Below the pieces are notes generated by a model. That model saw nothing but the letters and a program-made list of their open reading frames with translations, was not told the DNA's origin and did no database searches. Both the position numbers and the translations under genes were made by a program. Of a stretch of 64,000 bases of DNA, positions 58,416-64,000 are shown piece by piece. Positions within the stretch are counted from its first letter, which is position 1, and each line of letters opens with the position of its first letter. This DNA comes from Pseudomonas mangiferae (GTDB taxonomy: Bacteria > Pseudomonadota > Gammaproteobacteria > Pseudomonadales > Pseudomonadaceae): the NCBI RefSeq assembly GCF_007109405.1, contig NZ_VJOY01000010.1, positions 1-64,000 on the forward strand, read 5' to 3'.

Positions 58416-59015
58416 ATGCATTCGATGCTGTTCAGCCTGTACCTGAAAATGCTGGTGCTCTACAGCCCGTTCTTCGTGCTCTCCTGCTTCATCGGCATGA
58501 CCCGCGGCTACACGGTGAAGGAACGCAAGCGGCTGGCCTGGAAGGTGGCCATCGGGACCCTGGTCTCCAGCCTGCTGCTCTATCTGTTCGGCCAGGGCAT
58601 CTTCAGCGTCTTCGGCATCACCATCGACGCATTCCGCATCGGCGCGGGCAGCGTGCTGTTTATCTCCGCTCTGGGCATGGCCCAGGGCAAGCCCACGGTG
58701 CAGGCGGACAACCTGCACCAGGACGTGACCATCGTCCCCCTGACCATCCCGCTCACGGTGGGGCCCGGCACCATCGGCGCCATGTTGGTGATGGGTGCCA
58801 CCCAGCCCCACTGGAACGACAAGGCCCTGGCAGTGGCCGCGATCGTCTTCGCCAGCCTCACCGTGGGCCTGGTGTTGTACCTCTCCGACCGCTTCGAACG
58901 CCTGCTCAAGGAGCAGGGGCTACAAATCGTCAGCCGCCTGATGGGACTGTTCGTCTGCGCCCTGGCCGCCCAGATCATCTTCACCGGCATCCGCAACTAC
59001 CTGCTGGCCAGCTGA
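58416..59015 (+). CDS. MarC/YhgN-family membrane protein
   Basis: This 199-residue inner-membrane protein has six predicted helices. Family hallmarks: a first helix region LFSLYLKMLVLYSPFFVLSC, the amphipathic GYTVKERKRLAWKVAI, a central FRIGAGSVLFISALGMAQG and PLTIPLTVGPGTIGAMLVMG. MarC proteins were once thought to confer multiple antibiotic resistance; the true role is unknown. Position matches PA4857, just after retS. Confidence 0.88.
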   Translation: MHSMLFSLYLKMLVLYSPFFVLSCFIGMTRGYTVKERKRLAWKVAIGTLVSSLLLYLFGQGIFSVFGITIDAFRIGAGSVLFISALGMAQGKPTVQADNLHQDVTIVPLTIPLTVGPGTIGAMLVMGATQPHWNDKALAVAAIVFASLTVGLVLYLSDRFERLLKEQGLQIVSRLMGLFVCALAAQIIFTGIRNYLLAS

Positions 59016-59287
59016 CCCCTGGCGCGCCCCACCGTGGGGCACGGTCGACAGCCCGTGCACCACGGCGCATGCCGCTGCGACCCGATCCTGCGCGATACCG
59101 CTCCTTCCCTCGTGTCCAACCCCGGCACGCCTCTTGCTGCGCTGCCTGGGTACGAGCCTCTCGCCTCGCAACAATTTGAAATGATTTTGTAGACAATTCA
59201 TCGCACCGGGAGCAGCATTCCGAGCGATTCCTCCGGCACGAGGCCGGAAGCGGCGGACACGCTTTTTCTCTGTCAGGATCGCAGCGC
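59016..59287. promoter_or_regulatory. Intergenic region before the urease-linked operon
   Basis: In this 272-bp gap a GC hairpin GCCCCA/TGGGGC (59027-59041) follows the marC-like gene. Further on, an A+T-rich patch carries TTGTAGACAA (59187-59196), an imperfect dyad reminiscent of GntR-family operators. It may control the GNAT-ureD operon. There is no room for, and no trace of, the urt transporter genes. Confidence 0.4.
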
Positions 59288-59740
59288 ATGGCCATCACTC
59301 TCCGCAACGCCACCCCGGCGGACGCCGCCCGCGTCACCGCCTGCGTCCGGGCCGCCTACGCCCCGTGGGTCGCGCGAATCGGCCGGGAGCCAGGTCCCAT
59401 GACCCAGGACTACGGCCAGGTCATTGCCGGCGGCGGGGTCTACCTGGCGGAATGGGGCGGCCAACTGGCCGGGGTCCTGGTACTGCGCACCACCGACGAG
59501 GGCCTGCTGCTGGAAAACATGGCGGTGGCGCCCACCTTCCAGAACCGCGGCATCGGCCATTTCCTGCTCAACAGCGCCGAGCGCCACGCCCGCGACCAGG
59601 GCCATGCCTCGCTCTACCTGTACACCCACGAGCGGATGCGGGAGAACATCGCCCGCTACGAGCGCGCCGGCTACGTGGAATATGCCCGGCGGGTGGAAGA
59701 CGGCTTCCCGCGGGTGTACCTGCGCAAGGTCCTGGCGTGA
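59288..59740 (+). CDS. GNAT-family N-acetyltransferase
   Basis: This 150-residue GNAT domain protein starts [20 protein letters not shown], has the acetyl-CoA-binding segment [21 protein letters not shown] (Q/RxxGxG/A motif) and ends VYLRKVLA. The substrate is unknown. Its TGA overlaps the ureD GTG start (GTGA), so it is translationally coupled to urease maturation genes and is the first gene of this operon. No such gene precedes ureD in P. aeruginosa as I recall it. Confidence 0.88.
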   Translation: MAITLRNATPADAARVTACVRAAYAPWVARIGREPGPMTQDYGQVIAGGGVYLAEWGGQLAGVLVLRTTDEGLLLENMAVAPTFQNRGIGHFLLNSAERHARDQGHASLYLYTHERMRENIARYERAGYVEYARRVEDGFPRVYLRKVLA

Positions 59741-60606
59741 ACGCCTGCCTGCCCGCCTCTGCCGTCGCTCCCGTACCGGCGACGTTCCATCCCGCCTGGC
59801 AGGCCGAGCTGGAACTGGCCTACGCCCGCGTTGGCGAGGCCACGCGCCCGGTCACCCGCCGTCACCTCGGGCCGCTGCGGGTGCAGCGGCACCTGTACCC
59901 CGAGGGCCCCGGCGTCTGCCAGCACATCGTCGTACACCCGCCGGGCGGCATCGCCGGGGGCGACAGCCTCGACCTGGACATCCGCGTCGGCGACAGCGCC
60001 TGGGCCCAGCTGACCAGCCCGGGGGCGGCCAAGTGGTACCGCGCCGACCAGCCCGCCCGGCAGCACCTCGCCCTGCGGGTCGAGGCCGGCGCCACCCTGG
60101 AATGGCTGCCCCAGGAAACCATCGTGTTCTCCGGCGCCCAGGCGCGCCTGGAGACCCGCATCGACCTGGCCGCGGACGCCCGGCTGTTGTACTGGGACAT
60201 CGTCGCCCTGGGCCGCCCCGCCAGCGGCGAGCGCTTCACCGACGGCGACGTCCGCGCCGCGCTGGACATCCGCCGTGACGGCCACCTGCTCTGGCACGAA
60301 CGCCAGCGTTTGGTGGGCGGCGACGGCCTGCTGGACGCCCCCATCGGCCTCGACGGCCAGCCGGTGTTCGCCACCCTGCTGGCCACCGGCGAGGCCAGCC
60401 CCGAACAACTCGACCAGTGCCGGGCCCTTGGCGAAAACCGGGCCGGCCTGCGGGGCGACCTCAGCCAACTGCCGGGCCTGGTGGTCGCCCGCTGCCTCGC
60501 CGCCGAGGCCTTGGACGCCCGCGCCTGGCTGATCGACCTCTGGCACCTGTTGCGCCCGGCCCTGCTGGGCCGCGACGCCCGACCGCCCCGCATCTGGACC
60601 ACCTGA
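59737..60606 (+). CDS. ureD: Urease accessory protein UreD
   Basis: UreD binds apo-urease and, with UreF and UreG, helps insert nickel. The 289-residue protein shows [48 protein letters not shown] and [15 protein letters not shown]. The start is GTG at 59737, chosen because it overlaps the GNAT stop and gives family length; the reading open from 59365 is within the GNAT gene. ureA follows after 8 nt. Confidence 0.94.
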   Translation: MNACLPASAVAPVPATFHPAWQAELELAYARVGEATRPVTRRHLGPLRVQRHLYPEGPGVCQHIVVHPPGGIAGGDSLDLDIRVGDSAWAQLTSPGAAKWYRADQPARQHLALRVEAGATLEWLPQETIVFSGAQARLETRIDLAADARLLYWDIVALGRPASGERFTDGDVRAALDIRRDGHLLWHERQRLVGGDGLLDAPIGLDGQPVFATLLATGEASPEQLDQCRALGENRAGLRGDLSQLPGLVVARCLAAEALDARAWLIDLWHLLRPALLGRDARPPRIWTT

Positions 60607-60614
60607 GACGGACC

Positions 60615-60917
60615 ATGGACCTGACCCCCCGCGAAAAAGACAAGCTGCTGATCTTCACCGCTGGCCTGGTGGCCGAGCGCCGCCTCGCCCGCGGCGTGAA
60701 ACTCAACCACCCGGAAGCCGTGGCGCTGATCTCCGCGGCGATCCTGGAAGGCGCCCGGGACGGGCGCAGCGTGGCCGAACTGATGCACTACGGCACCACC
60801 CTGCTGGACCGGGACCAGGTCATGGAGGGCGTGCCGGACATGATCCCGGACATCCAAGTGGAAGCCACCTTCCCCGACGGCACCAAGCTGGTGACCGTGC
60901 ACCAGCCCATCGCTTGA
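60615..60917 (+). CDS. ureA: Urease gamma subunit UreA
   Basis: This is the 100-residue structural gamma subunit of urease, starting [20 protein letters not shown] and containing [21 protein letters not shown] and [20 protein letters not shown]. Length and motifs match the family exactly. It is separated from ureB by a GNAT gene, as in P. aeruginosa. Confidence 0.97.
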   Translation: MDLTPREKDKLLIFTAGLVAERRLARGVKLNHPEAVALISAAILEGARDGRSVAELMHYGTTLLDRDQVMEGVPDMIPDIQVEATFPDGTKLVTVHQPIA

Positions 60918-60925
60918 GAGTTGCC

Positions 60926-61486
60926 ATGTCCCCCGACGCTGCCACGACCGCCCATGGCGCCCTGCGCCTACGGGCGGTGACGCCTGCCCACTTTCCCGAA
61001 TACCGCGCCGGCCTGCAGGCGCTGCTGCGGGACAGCGTGGCGGGTGGCGCCTCCGTGGGTTTCCTGAACGACCCGCCCGAGGCGCAACTCGACGCCTACT
61101 GGTCGGAGGTGGCCGCCGGCCTGGCCAGCGGGCAATTGCGCCTGTGGGTGGCGCTGGAGGACGGCGTCGTGCTCGGCAGCGTGCAACTGGCCCTCGCCAG
61201 CAAGCCCAACGGGCTCAACCGCGCCGAGGTGCAGAAGCTGCTGGTGGCCCGTGTCGCCCGTCGCCGCGGCCTCGCCCGGCAGCTGATGGCCGCGCTGGAA
61301 CAGGCGGCCCTCGACCTGGGCCGCGGCCTGCTGTTCCTCGATACCCTGGCCGGCTCCGAGGCCGAGCACCTCTACCAGGCCCTTGGCTACCAACGAGCCG
61401 GCGAGATTCCCGACTACGCCGCCGCCCCGGACGGCCGTTACCACCCCACCGCGCTCTACTACAAGCGCCTCAGGAGCCCCGCATGA
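60926..61486 (+). CDS. GNAT-family N-acetyltransferase between ureA and ureB
   Basis: This 186-residue GNAT protein has [22 protein letters not shown] as its acetyl-CoA-binding region (RRRGLA) and [13 protein letters not shown] near the end. I use the ATG at 60926 (8 nt after the ureA stop); a TTG at 60914 overlapping ureA is an alternative. Its stop overlaps the ureB ATG (ATGA). P. aeruginosa PA4866, an acetyltransferase, occupies the same slot, so the arrangement is conserved; the substrate is not known from this sequence. Confidence 0.88.
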   Translation: MSPDAATTAHGALRLRAVTPAHFPEYRAGLQALLRDSVAGGASVGFLNDPPEAQLDAYWSEVAAGLASGQLRLWVALEDGVVLGSVQLALASKPNGLNRAEVQKLLVARVARRRGLARQLMAALEQAALDLGRGLLFLDTLAGSEAEHLYQALGYQRAGEIPDYAAAPDGRYHPTALYYKRLRSPA

Positions 61487-61788
61487 TTCCCGGCGAATAC
61501 CAGGTCGCGGACGGCGACATCGAACTCAACGTCGGCCGCCGCACCCTGCGGCTGAGCGTCGCCAACAGCGGCGACCGGCCGATCCAGGTCGGCTCCCACT
61601 ACCACTTCTTCGAGACCAACGACGCCCTGCTGTTCGACCGCGCCGCCACCCGCGGCATGCGCCTGAACATCCCGGCGGGCACGGCGGTGCGCTTCGAGCC
61701 CGGCCAGCGCCGGGAAGTGGACCTGGTGGAACTTGCCGGCGACCGACGCGTGTACGGCTTCGCAGGCAGGGTCATGGGCCCGCTCTAG
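61483..61788 (+). CDS. ureB: Urease beta subunit UreB
   Basis: This 101-residue urease beta subunit starts [16 protein letters not shown] and contains [37 protein letters not shown] and [14 protein letters not shown], all diagnostic. The ATG overlaps the preceding GNAT stop, so translation is coupled. It is separated from ureC by 488 bp containing a tandem repeat. Confidence 0.97.
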   Translation: MIPGEYQVADGDIELNVGRRTLRLSVANSGDRPIQVGSHYHFFETNDALLFDRAATRGMRLNIPAGTAVRFEPGQRREVDLVELAGDRRVYGFAGRVMGPL

Positions 61789-62276
61789 GCCTGGAGGGAT
61801 GAAAACGCCAACGGCTTTTCCACCACACAACAGCCGTGCCGACACCAACCGAGAGCCGGTGGACAAGCAGTGCTTGTCCACCCTACGACGAGGTAAGCCG
61901 CTACACGCACCGGTTCACCACCGCCCACGCCCCGTAGGGTGGAAAACGCCAAAGGCTTTTCCACCACACAACCGCCGTGCCGACGCCAACCGAGCGCCGG
62001 TGGACAAGCAGTGCTTGTCCACCCTACGACGAGGTAAGCCGCTACACGCACCGGTCACCTCGGTCCACGTCCCGTAGGGTGGAAAACGCCGAAGGCTTTT
62101 CCACCAGCGGCACCGGCACCCAACCAGGAGCAGGACCCAGCGTCAGGCCCCTGCAGCCGGAACATATGAATTTGAACGGTTAAGCCGCATCGTCCTGATT
62201 TTGGACACAACCAACCACTGACGTCCCCACACCCCCAACCCCCGAACCACACGGCCCCACAGGAAGGATCGAACCG
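61789..62276 (+). promoter_or_regulatory. Interval between ureB and ureC
   Basis: This 488-bp interval contains the tandem hairpin array and then about 170 bp of unrepeated sequence before ureC. In that tail I see a small A+T-rich patch (62161-62180) and, directly before ureC, AGGAAGGA as the ribosome binding site. No gene is visible. ureC may need its own promoter or be read through from ureB. Confidence 0.5.
61801..62105. repeat. Tandem array of paired hairpin repeats between ureB and ureC
   Basis: A unit of about 140 bp occurs twice, followed by a partial third copy (units start near 61801, 61942 and 62082). Each unit has two hairpins: one with stem GGTGGAAAA/TTTTCCACC around CGCC(A/G)AAGGC, and one GGTGGACAAGCA/TGCTTGTCCACC. 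Copies 2 and 3 begin with CGTAGG. The copies are nearly identical, so duplication is recent. The same lead sequence marks the single repeat before purD. Confidence 0.88.
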
Positions 62277-63977
62277 ATGAAGATTTCCCGCCGCGCCTAC
62301 GCCGACATGTTCGGCCCCACCACCGGCGACCGGGTTCGCCTGGCCGATACCGACCTGTGGATCGAGGTGGAGCGGGATTTCACGGTGTACGGCGAAGAGG
62401 TGAAGTTCGGCGGCGGCAAGGTGATCCGGGACGGCATGGGCCAGGGCCAGCGACTGGCCGCCGAGGTGGCGGACACGGTGATCACCAATGCCTTGATCGT
62501 CGACCACTGGGGCATCGTCAAGGCCGACGTGGGCCTGAAAGATGGTCGCATCCAGGCCATCGGCAAGGCCGGCAACCCCGACATCCAGCCCGAGGTCAGC
62601 GTGCCGGTGGGCGCCGCCACCGAGGTGATCGCCGGGGAAGGCATGATCCTCACCGCCGGCGGCATCGACTCCCACATTCACTTCATTTGCCCGCAGCAGA
62701 TCGAAGAGGCGCTCATGAGCGGCACCACCACCATGATCGGCGGCGGCACCGGCCCGGCCACCGGCACCTATGCCACCACCGTGACCCCCGGCCCCTGGCA
62801 CATGGCGCAGATGCTCATGGCCGCCGACGCCTTTCCCATGAACATCGGCTTCACCGGCAAGGGCAATGCCAGCCTGCCGGAGCCCCTGGAAGAGCAGATC
62901 CGCGCCGGGGCCATCGGCCTCAAGCTGCACGAGGACTGGGGCACCACCCCCGCCGCCATCGACAACTGCCTGGCGGTGGCCGACCGCTTCGACATCCAGG
63001 TGGCCATCCACACCGACACCCTCAACGAGTCAGGCTTCGTCGAGACCACCCTGGGCGCCTTCAAGGGCCGCACCATCCACACCTATCACACCGAGGGTGC
63101 CGGGGGTGGCCACGCACCGGACATCATCAAGGCCTGCGGCTTTCCCAACGTGCTGCCCAGCTCCACCAACCCGACCCGGCCCTTCACCAAGAACACCATC
63201 GACGAGCACTTGGACATGCTCATGGTCTGCCATCACCTGGACCCCAGCATCGCCGAGGACGTGGCCTTCGCCGAAAGCCGCATCCGTCGCGAGACCATCG
63301 CCGCCGAGGACATCCTTCACGACCTGGGCGCCTTCGCCATGATCAGCTCCGACAGCCAGGCCATGGGCCGCGTCGGCGAGGTCATCACCCGCACCTGGCA
63401 GACCGCCGACAAGATGAAGAAGCAGCGCGGCCCGCTGCCCGAGGATCGCGCCGGCCACGACAACTTCCGGGTCAAGCGCTACATCGCCAAGTACACCATC
63501 AACCCCGCCATCACCCACGGGATCAGTCACGAGGTGGGCTCTATCGAGGTGGGCAAGTTCGCCGACCTGGTGCTCTGGCGCCCGGCGTTCTTCGGCGTGA
63601 AACCGACCCTGATCCTCAAGGGCGGCGCCATCGCCGCGAGCCTGATGGGGGATGCCAACGCCTCCATTCCCACCCCGCAGCCCGTGCACTACCGGCCGAT
63701 GTTCGGCAGCTACGCTGGAATGCGCCACGCCACCAGCCTGACCTTCATCAGCCAGGCCGCCTTCGAGGCCGGCGTGCCCGAGCGACTGGGGCTGAGGAAG
63801 CGCATCGGCGTGGTGAAGGGCTGCCGCACGGCGCAGAAAAGCGACCTGATCCACAATGGCTACCTGCCCACCATCGAGGTGGACCCGCAGAACTACCAAG
63901 TGCGCGCGGACGGCCAGTTGCTCTGGTGCGAGCCGGCCGACGTGCTGCCCATGGCGCAGCGGTACTTCCTGTTCTGA
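62277..63977 (+). CDS. ureC: Urease alpha (catalytic) subunit UreC
   Basis: This 566-residue nickel subunit hydrolyses urea to ammonia and carbamate. Nickel ligands and active-site residues are present: HxH in [10 protein letters not shown] (His133, His135), the carbamylated Lys216 in [37 protein letters not shown], the flap cysteine/histidine region [13 protein letters not shown] and [17 protein letters not shown]. Length matches the family (about 566-570). The gene is complete, 23 bases from the window end; ureE, ureF and ureG are expected beyond it. Confidence 0.98.
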   Translation: MKISRRAYADMFGPTTGDRVRLADTDLWIEVERDFTVYGEEVKFGGGKVIRDGMGQGQRLAAEVADTVITNALIVDHWGIVKADVGLKDGRIQAIGKAGNPDIQPEVSVPVGAATEVIAGEGMILTAGGIDSHIHFICPQQIEEALMSGTTTMIGGGTGPATGTYATTVTPGPWHMAQMLMAADAFPMNIGFTGKGNASLPEPLEEQIRAGAIGLKLHEDWGTTPAAIDNCLAVADRFDIQVAIHTDTLNESGFVETTLGAFKGRTIHTYHTEGAGGGHAPDIIKACGFPNVLPSSTNPTRPFTKNTIDEHLDMLMVCHHLDPSIAEDVAFAESRIRRETIAAEDILHDLGAFAMISSDSQAMGRVGEVITRTWQTADKMKKQRGPLPEDRAGHDNFRVKRYIAKYTINPAITHGISHEVGSIEVGKFADLVLWRPAFFGVKPTLILKGGAIAASLMGDANASIPTPQPVHYRPMFGSYAGMRHATSLTFISQAAFEAGVPERLGLRKRIGVVKGCRTAQKSDLIHNGYLPTIEVDPQNYQVRADGQLLWCEPADVLPMAQRYFLF

Positions 63978-64000
63978 GGGGCAGTGCGATAGGTCGTGGC

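Noticed and set aside
59187-59196. TTGTAGACAA considered as a firm GntR-family operator
   Set aside because: The dyad is short and imperfect, and no cognate regulator is adjacent; retained only as a remark in the intergenic entry.
61801-62105. Tandem repeats considered as a CRISPR array
   Set aside because: Units are about 140 bp and near-identical throughout, without unique spacers, and no cas genes are nearby; hairpin repeats fit better.

Overview
The window is typical Pseudomonas chromosome. It is very GC-rich and compact, and from about 34.4 kb onward the gene order matches, from memory, the P. aeruginosa PAO1 block PA4839-PA4868: speA, yciH, Nudix, DUF2333, gcbA, ctpL, dipZ, aroQ, accB, accC, prmA, DUF3426, dusB, fis, purH, purD, retS, marC-like, ureD, ureA, GNAT, ureB, ureC. 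The organism is probably a high-GC Pseudomonas related to the P. aeruginosa / P. resinovorans group. I see no rRNA, tRNA, CRISPR array, prophage or transposase gene.

Layout. 0-2.4 kb: a MazG-like NTP pyrophosphohydrolase, cmoM, a DUF4136 lipoprotein and an orphan NarL/LuxR-type response regulator. 2.7-11.2 kb: a complete accessory chemosensory operon on the minus strand, in transcription order a short receptor, cheY, a STAS protein, cheA, a 4HB receptor, cheW, cheR, cheD and cheB. It is flanked on both sides by DUF4136 lipoprotein paralogues. 12.1-13.9 kb: a small unexplained cassette. A 45-residue peptide gene, too short for ordinary ORF calling, has a very strong ribosome binding site, is followed by an intrinsic-terminator-like hairpin and then by an M29/NicX-fold metalloenzyme. 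Upstream lies a long A+T-rich gene-free stretch, then a divergent YdcZ-family transporter. 14.5-18.2 kb: two convergent chemoreceptors. 18.4-28.3 kb: glycogen phosphorylase, then the pbpC / thioester alpha-2-macroglobulin pair. 28.4-34.4 kb: a MATE exporter, a 147-bp MITE-like element, a family III CoA transferase whose stop codon lies in the MITE's end, two small membrane/lipoprotein genes, an AhpD-like protein and a MocR regulator.

34.4-64 kb: the conserved core block. It combines metabolism (arginine decarboxylase, dehydroquinase, acetyl-CoA carboxylase subunits, purine enzymes, urease) with regulation (the GGDEF protein GcbA, the receptor CtpL, Fis, RetS). Between accC and prmA sits an amidase without a signal peptide, overlapping by 7 nt a small lipoprotein gene; this has the architecture of an effector/immunity pair. 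Urease genes ureD, ureA, ureB and ureC run to the window end, with two GNAT acetyltransferases woven in by start/stop overlaps and a tandem hairpin repeat between ureB and ureC. The urea ABC transporter found beside ureD in P. aeruginosa is absent here.

The best candidate for an undescribed system is the peptide plus M29-like enzyme cassette at 12153-13350.
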